A stretch of 64,000 nt of DNA from positions 1,135,153 through 1,199,152 of the forward strand of contig CM043868.1 of the NCBI GenBank assembly GCA_023846275.1. Reading direction: 5' to 3'. This stretch comes from Vanilla planifolia (Eukaryota > Streptophyta > Magnoliopsida > Asparagales > Orchidaceae). The notes under the pieces were generated by a model. It was not told the origin of the DNA, did no database searches, and saw only the letters and a list, made by a program, of their open reading frames with translations. Made by a program: the position numbers and the translations under genes. Below, piece after piece: positions 24,865 to 38,969 of the stretch; the first letter of the stretch is position 1, and each line of letters opens with the position of its first letter.

Positions 24865-27800
24865 TATTACACCTTTGGTATGATTGTATTAATTTAGCAA
24901 TTTTTCTCCTTAAAACAATATTTAAATTTTGAAAAATGAAATTATTAAAATTTTGAATTCATGTTTAGTTTGCATTTTGAATAAAATAACATATTTATCA
25001 TATGAATATATTGTGAAAATTTCTTAAAGGGATAAGTGACACCTTATGAATAAGATTGAGCATTAGCTAAAACATGAAAAATAAAATGAAATGGATAAGG
25101 CACCACAGCAGTGGACGAGAGCAAGAGATAATTCTAACCTAACAAACTAAGCCAAACTTAAGGGATTGGTTTGTTATGAATGACATGGCATGCTAAGATT
25201 AGGCATTTTTCTTAAACCTTGGATATTATTAACCTAAGGAAGTCCTTAAAAAGAAGTCCAAGAAGGCAAAGGTCATGAGTAAGGAAGAGAATGAGGGATA
25301 TTTACATGCAAAAATTATGAAGTGATGGACATCCAATGTGGTGTACAACTCAACATAGTTTAAGAGGTAGGAACCTCATGACTTGCATTGAAATGTCGAC
25401 ACTTGTTTGGAACTTAAAATCAAAAATTTTTCTACAAATTACATACTATAGTCTTGAGTTGAGAAATAATATAAGAATATGTAATATCTTTTTCTAGCAT
25501 GACTCTTAGATTTATAGAGAATTATAAATTACTTGAATTCTTGAAATTTTCTACTAAACTCTCAATTGATGAGAAAAACTTGAGAAATATACAACCCTAG
25601 GTTTATTTTAGGAAAATCTTATATTGTCATGCCATGCTAAATTGAATGATCTTGTTGAAGATTAGAAGATGCCATCTTGTCAAGATTGTTTTTAAAGTGT
25701 TGAATGTATGAATGATATTAAAAGAATTCTACTAGAAAGTGTTGCTCTATGATTTTATGATCATGGTCTTTGTTAATTAATGATTTATAACAATGATCTC
25801 TTAATGCTTGTCAAAGAAAAATATTAAACTCTAAGAACCTTCAATGACAACTTGAATGGTGAATAAGATTATTTGGCACATGCTTGAATGTTGATGAGTT
25901 CCTTACCATAGATTTTTTTGTTAAATTTTATGTTAACATGAACGTTTGTGATGTTAGTTTTACTAGAAATTCTATCATGCTTAAAAATTGAGAAAACTAT
26001 GACTTGGGCAATAAAGAAAAAACATGTTGTCATGCTTCTTAGGATACATTTTTTGGGATGTATTATTATCATTATGCAATTAAAATAGCTTGGAAGAATT
26101 AAAGTTACTACACACTGTGGCTTAAAAGATAGTTAGGAATAAAGTTAATTAATTAAGAAAATTTAGCACGAAGCTTGGAATGCTCTTCTTTCAATATACC
26201 ATTAAACCTTCTTATGACTTAAGAAAAATTTCTTCCAAATAGAACTAAACCTAGTATTGACATTTGCAACCAATTAGGGTTATGTTTAGAAGAAGTGCAT
26301 GGCTAGAAGCTTGCAATGCATGAAAAGGCCCTAAAAAAGACCTTTTATGGCTTTACAATGAGGTAGAGATCCAAGGTTCCATGTAATAAGACCTAAGAGG
26401 CTTGGCTATGGCTCAAAAGAAGCTTAACGTTATTGACGATCTTAATTAGATTTGGTTAAATTAAGGTTTTAACTTGAAAACTTTAATAAAAGTATTCTAA
26501 GTTTTACAACTAGTTAATGCCCATTGTTTATAAAACTTTTCTTCCTAATTAGCCAAGCCTAAATGGATATTTCAATTGCTAAAATGTGTTTGAAATCCTT
26601 GGGTTAGTCTATAGGGCTGAGGGTAAGGCTTAGTCATGAACATGTAATTTAAGGAATGATCTAAAAAAAGGAGCTTTGATGGCTTCCAAGGCAATTGAGT
26701 TCTTCGAATTTCTTGTGGAGAGCCTTTAAGGGCTTTAGTTAGCCTTAGAAGATACGGGTTAGGTTCATGTTAAATGTAATTAAAAACATTGAGTTTGAAT
26801 GAGTAAGGGTAAGAAATTAAGAAAGAACTTAACCTAGCTAAAACATTTTTTTGTCTAAGACTAGACTTCTGAATTTATAGAATTGATCAAGTAAACTAAG
26901 GATTTGCAATTTAAAAGTTTTAAATTCGAAATTTTAAAGTACTATAATTACAATTAAATACCTAAGATTCAAAATTTAAATACCTTACATTTGAAATTTG
27001 ATTCTTGGTTAATGTTAAGAATGTAAGAACCCTAATTATGATTACAAGTAAGTTAGGGCTTGAGAGGACTATAGACAAGGATAATAATAGCTTAGAAATT
27101 TGGTAGGAAAAGTTCCAAAGAACTAAGGTTATACATGAAGAAAATCTTAAGAAATGAATTAAGGTTGAATTGATAATATACTTGGTGAAACTTTGAGCAC
27201 ACTCAAAATGTGACCATAATTTGACGAGACTCTTTGTTTGTCCATGATTAATGGTTGATTAAGATAGAGAGCTAAGTTTTAGCATTTAGATTGATAGATG
27301 AGATCATGAATAGCCTTAAATTAGGCTTTCAAGCCAAGGATTGACACCCTAAGTGATTGTATAGGAGGGTGTGCCTAAGTTTTAGTTGGTTGAGCACCAT
27401 GAGTGAAATGAGTCCTTAAGTTTTGTGTGGTAGTCTGTAAGATTTACAAAGCTCAAGTTGGGACAGTCACATCTTTTGTGGTGAATTGTAAGTTTTTTAT
27501 GTAATTATAGAGCATCATGAGACACCATAGATGTGCCAAAGTGCATGTTATTGTGTCATGAGTTTCATAATGACTCTTATAGCCTTACAAGGTGGTCCAA
27601 TTATCTTACAAGCTTGAAGGGGTTGTTGAAATTTTGGTGGGTAACTACGCATCTTATATGATTTATTATGATCCCATTAAGCCTTTTTAGGCTCCAATAG
27701 ACTCGTGTTAAGGTCGACAATTAAGGTTTTATGTATTAGCTCAAATTTATAGTTTGTGACATTTATTTTATTCCACTAACACACTGATGATTATACCCCC

Positions 27801-28453
27801 ACTATTATATTGTTGTGTATGTTATATTAACATGGCATGAGAATTTCTTATTGAGCATGGCACACTCCCTTTTTTATCATTTGTAGGTGTAAGAAGTTAG
27901 TAATGAATATAAAGTTAGAGTGGGAGTATAAGAGATGGTAGATTACTCTTTAGTTATCATTTGGTCTGTCCTAGTTTCAAACTAATTTATTCTCAGTATT
28001 GATGTATTTATGTTGGACATTAGATTATTTGATATATTTCATATGGGGCCATGGAGTTTATGATACATTTTATGTGGATGTAATTCTATGATTTATCTTC
28101 TTGTGATAGTCATGATTTAGACCTTGTGGTTATTTATGTAGGTTATAGACTATATGGATATGATTAATTTTGGGTTAGTAGTTACTTTGGTACCATGTAC
28201 ATGCCAATATACTTGGCCAGTTACCAAGCTTAGAGTGAACCATGTCTTAAAGAAATCGAGTAATCTGTCAGAGCAAGGATATGGTTAATATTTGATAGCA
28301 TATCAAAAGCTTAACTATCATACAGAGAATCATGACTCCTAGTTTCAATGTCAAGGCCAGGGAATGAAAGATCACTAGCTAAATACTTTAACTAGTACAT
28401 AGCTTTGGTTTACCCCAAGAAAAAATATTTGGATTCAAAAAATGTGGTATGAC
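24865..28453 (+). repeat. B 3' LTR
   Basis: About 3.59 kb, TATTACACC at the start. From about 25,741 onward it is collinear with 1-3,118 and then 20,332-20,616. The end near 28,453 abuts copia element D directly. Confidence 0.78.
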
Positions 28454-29478
28454 ACTATAGTTGCTTTAGAAAATGAATACCATTCATGTAAACCTCTATA
28501 GATTAAATATTTTAGTAATTAAATCTACTTTAAAAAAAGTTGTTAGGTTCATTACCTTATTATTGTATGGTACAATAATTAATATTGTAATTATATAGTC
28601 TATTCTTTAGGCTTAAAGTATTAGTGAAAGTCAAGTTATCATAGCATGGTATAAGTACGATGGTTCCATTTTGTAGGTGCAATTGCTACCTGAACTAAGA
28701 ATAAGGGGTGCAAACTTGGTCATAGAAGATATTGTTGTTTGTATGGGTCTTCATAATCTTTTGAGAGTTAAGTAATCACTTAAATCATACAATTATGAAG
28801 CATTTTTTCAAGAGTATGACATTTGTTTCCTCTCACAATCTAAGTCATAAATAAGCACTAGTGTGGTCATGCATGTATGCTTTATATATTGTTTTAGTAC
28901 GATCATGTGATTGAATTATAATATGCAACTATGGCTTGGTCATACAAAAGATCGTCCATATATAAAGTTCAAACTCAAACTATGGTGTTTGTAATCCTTA
29001 CATTGTATAGTATGATGTAATGCTTTATAATTGTACAATCCATTCTACCTCATAGGCAGACTTAAAAGCCTTAGGATACAGTTTCTTTCATTTTGTCATG
29101 TGAATAAGATATTTGCATCATATGAGTATGAACATTAATTGATATGTTTTTATGTTGTTACTCTCAAGTAAACATTAATGTACCATACTATCTTTAATGT
29201 TAAAGAAAATTCTTGAAAGCTTGACTATTGAAGAAAAAAATTATTGTATGATAACAATCCATGTATCTCACCTCAATGATTTAATAGACTTCATGAATAG
29301 TTCAAAAGTCTTAGGACAAAAATTGTTATAGTATCATCACGCAACTATTATAACCCTATCATATGTTTTTTATCCTTCAATTAAGTCATTATAAATTAAT
29401 TATTGCATGATTGTATAGTGTTTCTTCCATATGCGATTGCATCATACATAAATTTCCTTAGGGCTCAGTATCACACTT
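28454..29478 (+). repeat. D 5' LTR, left part
   Basis: Collinear with about 43,240-44,300. Anchors are GGCTTAAAGTATTAGTGAA at 28,609 and 43,443 and CAAACTTGGT at 28,712 and 43,553. The match breaks at ACACTT (29,473-29,478), where element C enters. Confidence 0.78.
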
Positions 29479-32400
29479 GCCTTTTTTAGAACATTTTAAT
29501 ATCCCCAGGTGCAACACAACCAATGCACCAACTAATGTACTTGACGAGCAATCTTTCACTCCCTATTCTTGACATTTAAATTGGAAGTCATAATCCCATA
29601 ACATTATTATCATGTTCGTGGTATGCCACTCAATAAGACCCATGTCCTTAGATCAGTTAGTAAGCCAGTTGGCCTAAGAACTAGTTAACTGATAAACCTA
29701 TTATAAAATCCATGCATATCTATAAAGCCAAAATACCATCATACAATCCATATTTCATCAAAAAAGCCAAATCCATGATAAGAATAACAATAATAAAATA
29801 TGCATATAGCAATGTCCATGAATAAAATATCCAAATCCATCATGTGGTCTAGTCTCTCAGGACTTTAAGATTCCTCAACATGCAAGTGGGAATCCACCAT
29901 CACATGCTCTAACCCAAACATGATTTGTCAAGATATCCTAAGCAAAAAGGACTAAGAAACACTATTTTCTCTTACCACATGATCAAGTAGTCCATAACTA
30001 AGGCTCCACCATTCACAAAAAATGGTTACATCATCACCTAGTGTGAGTTCTACCAGTTCGTTATCTAATTAGCCTAGCTCTGGCACGAGGGTCTAAAACC
30101 TAAGGTCTACTAAGTCTTAATCTATGTCATTAACAATATTCACTTACTTAGCATATAAATTATTATAAAATGGGTTATTATGAATAATTATAAGTTATTT
30201 AGGACCTTTTTCTAGCTTTAATCTTTCATTTGAGATAGTGTTATGGTTTTCTTAACATTATTTATCTACTCAAGGTAATCCTCCCCTATCCAAATTTCTA
30301 GAACTACATCTAGTTATTACCCAAAAAGTTATATAAGATTCTTACTAGAATCTTTTCACTTACTTTAGCTATCTCATGAGTACACAATCAAGTTCAAATT
30401 CTTGATTTAAACCCTTAGATGCATTTTCTAGTTTATAAGTTTCTTTTCAAATGAGACTTTCTAAGAATCACACAAGTTACTCACATGCCTCATTAGCAAA
30501 CATTTGCCACTACACCTATTATAGAGGTTATTCTTAAGTCATGTACATCTCTTAAATTAACATCGAGGATATCTAGCTTATTTCCTAAGAGACTAAACTA
30601 GGGATACTCATGATCTCACTCAATAATCTATGCTTAGTATATTTAAGAGAATAATTAACCCCCTAGCTAAGTCTAGCACCACTCTTAAGGCCTAAGTGAA
30701 GCTCTTTTTCGCAACTAACCATCATCTCATGTCTATGTGAGAGCCTTAGTAAACTAATAGCTAATCCAAAGCATGCTCAAGGACACACCAAGTGCTTTAT
30801 GTCCTTAATCTAGCTTTGAATTCATTTTTTGGGGTTTCTTTATGCTAAACAAAAATTTTAAGAATTAATAAGTCCTAAAAAAAAGCTATATTATATTTAA
30901 TTTCTTAAAGTTATCCATTACTTCATCTTCATAACAAAATGATCTAAAGATCACATTTGATTCCAATCCTAATTAAGGTTACCTAATTTCTTAAACTCAT
31001 CATAATTTTAAATTTCAAAATTTAGGTATTTAAATATGGAGTCCTTGACTTATAAATTTTAAACCTATGTCACTTCAAATTTCAAGTCTCAAATCCATTT
31101 AGTCTTTCAAGTTGACCTTTTGATTTAACCAAAGACTAACATAACTTACTAATAATCTTTAGAATTTCAAATTTCCTAAATCCTTCAACGTTAAACCCAT
31201 AACCTTTTAACTAAGCCTACTTAAGACCTAAACTTGACCTTGCCTTCTTCTAGGGTCAAATTGTGACTCCTAATTCCTTTACACAAGGTATGTAAGAACT
31301 CACCTTAACCTAAAAGCAAGCTAAGTTCCTTGGTAAGGCTTCTCCATGTAGCCTAAGCCTATTGTCAACCTTACCATTCATCTTAAAGGCTTAAACTAAG
31401 GTAACTAACTCTATTTATTGCAAAGATTCAAGGTTTGGTTTGTGAAGGAAAATTGGAATGTAATTCATAGAAACAACAATTAGCATGGGCATAAATTGCA
31501 CTTATTATGATAGAATTGCATCATGTATCATTGATCAGTCATGGTTAAATACTAAGTCACAAATTCATGAGTAAATAAAAATATCTTCCAAGAAAACATT
31601 ACTGCATGGTTATCATAATAAGTCTAAGTGACTAGTTAAACTTGTTCAATTGTTGTCATGTTAGGATAACTTTTTCTAACGTGGTTCAACCATGGTTTTC
31701 CTATTTTTGAAATAGTTGCACAGTTTAATCGAGTAACATTTCAAAGAATCCCCTTTAGCATGTAATGAATAAAAATTTAATGTTGTAATCATCCTAGCAA
31801 GTGATAATTCAAATCAACCAAAATCATGCCAACCTTCCTAATCTTCTAATTTTACTATGTGTAAAGTATGTTTGTAGATGTTGATCTTAATAAAACTTAA
31901 AGATTTACTTCATCAAATATGGTTTGAATTAAGGAAATAATCACCTCATCATGGATCTAACTTTAACAAGTGCAATTATAAAATATAGGATAAATTTAAG
32001 TTATTCTAAAGATAACATAATTGTAGTGATAATCATGATGACATCTAAATACATTCTAACATGTTGTAAAGTGAGAATGACAAGATATGATAAAGTCATA
32101 GGAAATTAACTCTAGGTTACCATGCATAAGCATATATCTCAATCACTTTAGAAAATCCTATGAGTTATAGCACATAGTAATAGTGAAGTACTCGACTTTA
32201 CTTTAATATATAACTAAATTTTGTTACATAACATAATGGTCATCCTACCTTTATGCTGAGTAGTCACCAAAGAGTCTTCTCCTTATCCTTATTCTATGCT
32301 AGAGATGTTCCCCTTCCTTCCTTGGACTTTGCTTCTTTTCTTCTTTAACTTCTCAAGAGTAGGCATCCTTATTATTGAACAATTAAAGTTTGTTAAACTC

Positions 32401-33027
32401 TAGCCAAAACAAAATATAGGTTGCATAAATAATTGACCAACCCCTCCTCTAATCTAGAATTATTTATTTACATGAGCTAGTTTTGCTATTCTTTCATTTA
32501 AAGCTTTAGTGGATAATAGATTATACTATAGTGGATGCTGGAACAACCTCTTGTATCTTATATTTATCAAATCTTTTATGTCATAACTTTTAGTCTATAA
32601 TAAAATTTATAATAGAAAAAGGTTTTTGTTTAGCTTTTAAACCTCTTCCCATTATTAGCTTATTTGATTTCTATTTGAGGGTAACCTAAACAATTTTTAT
32701 GCCACCTTATGGTTAGACATTCTTTAAGATAAGCATGACCAAAATTGTAGCTCAATTCTTATTTTAAATCATTATGGGAGATCATATGAAAACTACCTTA
32801 TCTCTTAATGCAAGATATATGAGATGAAATCCAATCCTATTTTTAAACCATTCAAATTTCAAAATTAAAAAAAATTTAAAATTGCTTAGTGTTTGAAATT
32901 TGAGAAAATTAAATTTTAAATTATCATTCAAATTTTAAATTACCAATAAAGGAGAAAGACACTTGAAAAATGGAAAATATGTCTTGGTCAACTAAAACCT
33001 TATTGAGCTAAAAAATTTGATGGATCT
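29479..33027 (-). repeat. C 3' LTR
   Basis: About 3.55 kb. The low-coordinate end (29,500-29,660) is the inverse of the B LTR end at 20,430-20,575; both carry GCACC and TTGGTGCAT stretches. The high end near 33,027 aligns with 38,231 and, less well, with 6,845. Confidence 0.72.
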
Positions 33028-33029
33028 AA

Positions 33030-36000
33030 TATTCTCTACACATTAATTTGAATTTTTTATCCTTATAATCCATACAATAGCTCTGGAAACTAGCAATGTA
33101 CCTTAATCTCAACCTCCCAAATAGCCTCTCACACCTTTGGATTATTGTACATAATCTTTACCATGGGTAAGGTTCTATTTCTCAATCCTTTAGTGCTTAA
33201 CTCAAAAATATGAATATCAAACTCTTGGTAAGAAGCATCTAGCAATAGTTAAGGATCTTCAAGCTCTTCTTAAAAAATATGAGAATATTTGGGACATGAT
33301 TCTTTAGATTGGATACATGGAAAGATAATTTATCCTAGCCAAAACATTTAGTAACTAGAGATGATATTCTATAACTAAATTTTCATCATGATTCCATATG
33401 CTCCAACGTATATTGGAGTTAATTTAGAAGCTTTTCAAAGCCTAAACCATCTTCACATAGCACTAACCTTCAAAAATACCTAAAACTTTCTAATCTATCC
33501 TTACTATCAAAATTTTTCTTCTAATGGCTCTACAACATTTGAAGATTGTTACATAATATGTGGATCTCCTTAATAGGTTCCTCAATAATCTAGGCTCCAA
33601 ATATCTTCCTGAAGATGTGAATCATTGACCATATAGAGCCTTGTGTAGGTCCCATGCTAATAGTTTGCTAATAGCTGTTATTATAAACAAACTCAATTAG
33701 TGGAAACTATTTGAACCAATCTGAGGATGATGGTTGTATTGAATCAAAGAATGCTTCCTAAAGTGTGATGCAATTGATTCCAAAACTGAGAGGTGAACTT
33801 AGTATCTTTGCATAAACATACTCCCTCTAGGTGTACACCTTGCTACATGATAGCTCCATAAAGTTGCTTACTAAATTTGTCTTCTTCATTGAAAGAAAAT
33901 AAGTTAATTTAGTTAGTTGATCCACTATTATCATAAACCTACCTAGTCCATAGTAAGGCTAAATAAAATCCATGACAACCTTCACCCATTTTCATTCTAG
34001 ATTGGCCAATTTTTATTGTAGACCACTAGATTTCTAATGTTTATATTTAACTCTCAAGAAAATCAAACATTTCAAAGCAAAGCAAGTCATATCCTTTTTT
34101 AAAATTCTCCACCAAACCATCTCCATGAAGTTCCTATAAATTTGTGCCTCTTTTTGATGAATTGTTATCTTCCTATCATAACCATTTATTAGAAAGCTAT
34201 CTCTAAACTCTTTGTACTGTGGAACACATCACCTACAATAATAGAACAAAATATTATCCCTAATAATGAAGTCCTTAGAGAATCTCTTTATTATAATCTA
34301 ATAATCATCTCATAAAGGTTCTCATCCTACTATTTAAGTCCTCAACTCATCTAACAAATTATCTTAGATACTAAGTGTATTGAACTCACCAATCAAAGCT
34401 AGTATTGCTCATTGAGCCTGAACTCTATTGATATCAAATATGGCTCTCTCTAGTCTCTACATAAGCAAAGATCTAAGAGTTATTTCTTTGCTCAAAGTAT
34501 TAACTACTGAGTTTTCCTTTCCATCATGTTACTTAATATCCAAAGCATAATCTTCGATAAGCTCTAACCATTGCTTCTATCTTAAACTAAGCTCTCTTTG
34601 AGAGAATATAGACTTAAACCTTTTGTGATTAATGAATAGATCAATCTTAGTAATTTCATGGTTGTTGCATAAGCTACATCCTATCGATCATGGCATAAGA
34701 ATAACTCCCAATCCAATAAATGATGCATAAAAATAGACTTGGTAAGGCTTACTCTATTATAAAAAGGTCAAGATTATAGTTTAATTCAATCTATTGTTTA
34801 TCCCAATAAAGCTTTGGTCAAACTAATCTAACTAAGAGCCACACATTCCTTATCAACTTAGAGACGTTACAATCCTTATGGAAAATGAGGACATATTCAT
34901 TATAATAACCCACAAGACCAATGAAACTATGGATCCCAAATATTATAATCATCCTCCTCCAATCAATAATGGCTCTGACATTATTAAGATCTATAAAACT
35001 CAGCCAACACTAATGATGTGCTTAAGGAAGCTACTTTATCTCTCCAAAAGGAGCAATTAAAACTTTGCATAAAGTTGCTTACTCCTATAAATCTTTGACA
35101 TTGTGTGAAGATGCTTAGCATGTTGCTTCCTACTCTTAGATTATTACAAGATATCATCTATGAACATTGTAACAAATGTTTCTAGGAAATGCTAAAAGAT
35201 GTGGTTCATCACGTTCATGAACACTATAAATGCAATAAATAATCCAAAGGGTAGAATTGTAAACTCAAAATGCTTATGTCATGTCATAAATATTATTTTA
35301 AGGATATCCTCCTCTTAGATTAAGATTTGGTGATATCCTATCCAAAGATATGCCTTTGAAATAATTGAAGTACTCTATATTTGATTAAGTCATTCAACTA
35401 AGTTAGGAGATATCAAGTCTTGATTGTTACTTTGTTTAGTTCTCTAAAATCTACACACTTGCACAATCTCTTACAAAGTCTTATAATTGAACCTTAGGTT
35501 CTTACAATACTTTTAGAGCAATAAAGTTTGGTTCCTCAGACATTGCAGTAGCTCCTAACATAAAGTTAATAAGGCACTCAATATCTCACTCTAGTGATAA
35601 TCTTAACAAATAATCTAGAAAATCATCAAGATAATTTGGAACAATTAGGGTATCCTACAAAGTTAAGGCCTCATTGTATGAATCATCTACAATAGATAGA
35701 CATATGGAACAATACTTATGAACCAACTTTAATTATTAAACTATAAAAATCATTGGTACATATTAGTTGATTCCAAAGTATGCCACATTAACCATATCTA
35801 ACACCCTAAAGTAGACCCTTTTATCTAACAATCAGTCATCGTGTTGTGTTGGGTCATCTAGTCGAAGCCTATGATGTTGTCAAACTCAATAATTAGCACT
35901 CAAAATAACTTAGCTTCAAAATCCATATCAAGAACAACTAAATTACCTCAAATTCTAAATCTAGACAGGATGTCATCACCAAAAAGTAGTTTCATAATCA

Positions 36001-36464
36001 GTTGTGAATGTAGATCACAATTGTCATCCTTAATTCTCTCTCAATAAATCTAAAAAGTAAAAGAATGCGTCACATTGTTGTTAAAGAGAATATTAAAAGT
36101 GAAGCCACAGAAGGAAATCATTCCAAAATTGATACTAAATCCATTGTCTTATTGCCTATTATAGAGTAAGTTCCTACACTCTTATCTATGCTCTTTCATG
36201 TCTACACATAGGACAATTATTCTTCATCTGACTTGGCTTCAAGTTGATATCATAAGAACTGTTTTTTAATTTGCAATCACCATTATGTCCTCTATCATAA
36301 CATGTACATCATAAGCCCTGATCTTTAAAGTAATCAATTAGTCAATCACTAACTAATTGAATTGACCACTAAGTGTTTCTAAAGAGAAGGTCTAAGTCCT
36401 TACATTAAAAATCCATAATCATGCTGCTCAAAAGTTACCAACTCATAATGATATGTTTGTAAGA
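33030..36464 (-). mobile_element. Element C pol remnant (protease, RT, RNase H, integrase)
   Basis: Integrase about 34,000-33,100, RT about 35,600-34,800, protease by position about 36,300-35,700. A plus-strand open frame at 34,878-35,060 is antisense to this pol and has no support of its own. Confidence 0.65.
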
Positions 36465-37063
36465 TGTTCTTACCATGAGCCCTCATCAATAGACACTCTT
36501 TTCAATGTAGCAACAATGGAAGTAAAAGCATGAAAATGGCCAAAAATTTAGGAATATGAGAAAGGAAAAGAAGGTTTTGACCACAAGAAGATTAAATTCT
36601 TTAAGATGTTTCATTTTAAGGGATTCTAAAATCACAAAGTTTTGATTCCCAAAATTTTGAATTCATGAAGTTTTGATTTTAAGAAATTATGAATTGTCAC
36701 ATATTATTGACCCTTGGACATAAAAGTTTAGATACAATATTTTATTATAAAGTAAAATCAAATGATTTTGACTTGAAATATTAAATTCCAAATTTTGCAA
36801 ATTCTACAAATTCTAGGTAAAACTTGTGCTTGCTCTTGTGCCTTAGCATGTACAAATGTGCCATGGCACTTTTAGATCATGTGAGGACTATTCTTATGCT
36901 CAAATAGACCTTTTAGATGTGTGTTCACAACAATGGCATAGTAGGTGCACCTATAATAAGCTTGTTAAAGGCATGCATTGTAGATGACCAACAACATGCA
37001 CATGTACCCAATCTATGAGATCACGTATGCCAACACACATAGGTGTCCAATGCATTACACCCT
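36465..37063 (-). repeat. Family G LTR, copy 1 (solo)
   Basis: TGTTCTTACC at 36,465 on the plus strand opens a ~600 bp repeat that also occurs at about 56,656 and 59,031 in the same orientation and, inverted, at 45,130-45,910. It has an AT-rich middle and a GC-richer tail full of CATG/GCAC words. The sense strand is taken as minus from the gag-bearing copy. Confidence 0.65.
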
Positions 37064-38234
37064 TGAAAAATCTCTCATGACATTCTATACAAATTGGTGA
37101 CACTCAACCAATAAGAATCCTTAACACATAACTTAGCAATCCATAATTAAAGCTCTACCGATCACTTGGCTTAGACCTTCAAGACACTAGGATTCTTCAA
37201 TAGGTGTGTGGCACTCCACCATTGTATGGTATAGCATACTTATTTCGTTCTATGATGCTCTAAGAAAAAAGGCACAAAGCCTCATTGTAGTTTCTTACCA
37301 TGTGCTCTTGCAATCCATAATTAGGGCTCTACTAATCATGCAAAACCAATACATTTATTCTTTATGTATAGAGTTTCTTAAGTCATAGGAAATGAAGCCT
37401 AGGTTCCCATATATAAAGCATAAATCTCAATTCCCTTGGAAAATCCCATGAGTTATATCATGTAATCATAACAAAGTACTCAATTTTACTCCTAACAATA
37501 TCTAAAGTAAGCTGCATAACATGAGAGTCACTTACCTTTAAGTCAAGTAATGCAAATGACCAAAGTGTCTTCTTGTTTGCCATGTTCCAAGTTGTAGATA
37601 TTCCCTTTCCCCCTTGGTCTTGGCTTCTTTTCTTCCTTAGCATAGTTTGAGTAATTCTCTTTACTGTACCTCATAGCTGGTGTTCTTTAAACTTTGGACA
37701 AAATTGATTATTAAATTCTTAAATTACATGACAACCCCTTCTTTAATTTAAAATTATTTATTTTAGTTATCTAGGTTTGCTCCTCCCTCATTCTTATCTT
37801 ATGTAATCTTGCATTTAATGTTATAGTTCATCTTTTAAACCTCTTCTCCTCATCCACCTCTTTGATATCTATTTTTAAGGGATCTCATGCAATTTATGTC
37901 ACTTCAATATTGGTTATGCTTCAAGATAAGCTAACCTTAGTTGTATCTTACTTCAAATTTTAAAGCATTAAGAAAGATTATATCAAACCTATCTTGTCTC
38001 TTAATCTAAGATACTTAATATGAAACCTAATCATGTCAATTAACCACTCAAATTACAAAACTCAAAATTTGGATTTTAAACTTGCTTAGTATTACAATTT
38101 TATCTACATCTAAATTTTAAATAATCATTAAACATTTAAAAAACAACTAAAGAAAAAGTCACTCATGGAAGACGAAACATACCTTAGTCAACTAATGCCA
38201 TGTTATGCTAGTCAATTTGATGGGTGTAATATCT
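37064..38234 (-). repeat. C 5' LTR (shorter than the 3' LTR)
   Basis: Two blocks align to the C 3' LTR: 37,290-37,340 with 29,955-30,010, and 37,380-38,234 with 32,085-33,027. Near 37,120-37,340 it carries two ~175 bp quasi-repeats sharing GCAATCCATAATTA. Confidence 0.65.
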
Positions 38235-38830
38235 ACACTTAATGAAAATAATTATCTTATGATGATAATTCACATTAGCACTTGTATAATATTCTTAAAG
38301 TAACATTAATAAGGTAGTTATATTGACACACTATTATGGTGATCCTACCTTGACACTTATCATCCTAATATGATCTCTATAATATATTCATACCAAAGGG
38401 AACTCAAAGGCATAATGGATTTCAATCTATTTAAAAATCACAAATAATTCATTACACATTTGATTTTTGGCATTAATCCATTCAATGATATTAATTGTAG
38501 TTCATTTTTTAAAGAATAAGCTAATGATCCATTTTATAGACTCATGAGGAAAAGCTCTCAATAGGATTACTCTCTCTCATGAATAGAGTCCTAGTTCTTT
38601 CACAACAATTCATCTTTGACTCTCATGCATCTTTCCTTATTTAATCAATGTGGCAATATATTTTATTCACTTGTATTTGTGCAAATTTTCTTTTAAAGAT
38701 TTAAGGGTATAGGTTTTGTTGTGAGTTTTAGTTTTTAAAATTCCATAAAAAGATGTGCATTTGTTGTAACTTTTTAGCTATTTTCTGTGTCACTTCTAAG
38801 CACCTTTGTTAGATTTGATTTACCCCTACG
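38235..38830 (+). repeat. D 5' LTR, right part
   Basis: Collinear with 44,300-44,990. Anchors are TGTATAATATTCTTA at 38,284 and 44,342, and AAGCTAATGAT at 38,519 and 44,579. The end is approximate; no primer site was recognised just after it. Confidence 0.72.
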
Positions 38831-38969
38831 AATTATGAAAAATGGTGTGGTTTAGTTAAAGTTAGTTTAGGTTCATCTGGGGTGGAAGAAAGCATAGGTT
38901 TTAGATGAAAACCTTAAAAAATCCCTTATGTAATCTTTCATTCTCTTAAGACCTTCCTCATTTAGAAAG

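Larger units (their letters stand above)
1..28453 (+). mobile_element. Ty3/gypsy element B (chromovirus-like, outer host of a three-layer nest)
   Basis: Old gypsy LTR retrotransposon whose 5' end lies left of the window. Parts in order: 5' LTR (1-3,118, resuming at 20,332-20,616 around nested element A), primer site at 20,619, gag, protease, RT, RNase H, integrase, a chromodomain-like tail, polypurine tract and 3' LTR (24,865-28,453). Base 1 pairs with about 25,741 in the 3' LTR, so roughly 0.88 kb of the 5' LTR is outside. The two LTRs are recognisably the same but heavily diverged, at about three-quarters identity in the better stretches. That implies an old insertion, probably many millions of years. 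The coding part is broken dozens of times. The order RT-RNase H-integrase and the long LTRs fit the Tekay/Del type of chromovirus; the clade is an inference. Confidence 0.85.
29479..38234 (-). mobile_element. Ty3/gypsy element C inserted in the 5' LTR of D
   Basis: Minus-strand gypsy of the A/B family. 5' LTR about 38,234-37,064, pol about 36,400-33,030, 3' LTR about 33,027-29,479. Integrase signature on the minus strand: IIVDQLTKLTYFLSMKKT near 33,935-33,885. RT signature: FIDDIL near 35,160 with LPFGL upstream of it. ACACTT occurs on both sides (29,473-29,478 and 38,235-38,240). The flanking D LTR halves rejoin in the D 3' LTR around 44,300. A family-G LTR sits between pol and the 5' LTR. 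No gag was recognised. Broken many times. Confidence 0.8.
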
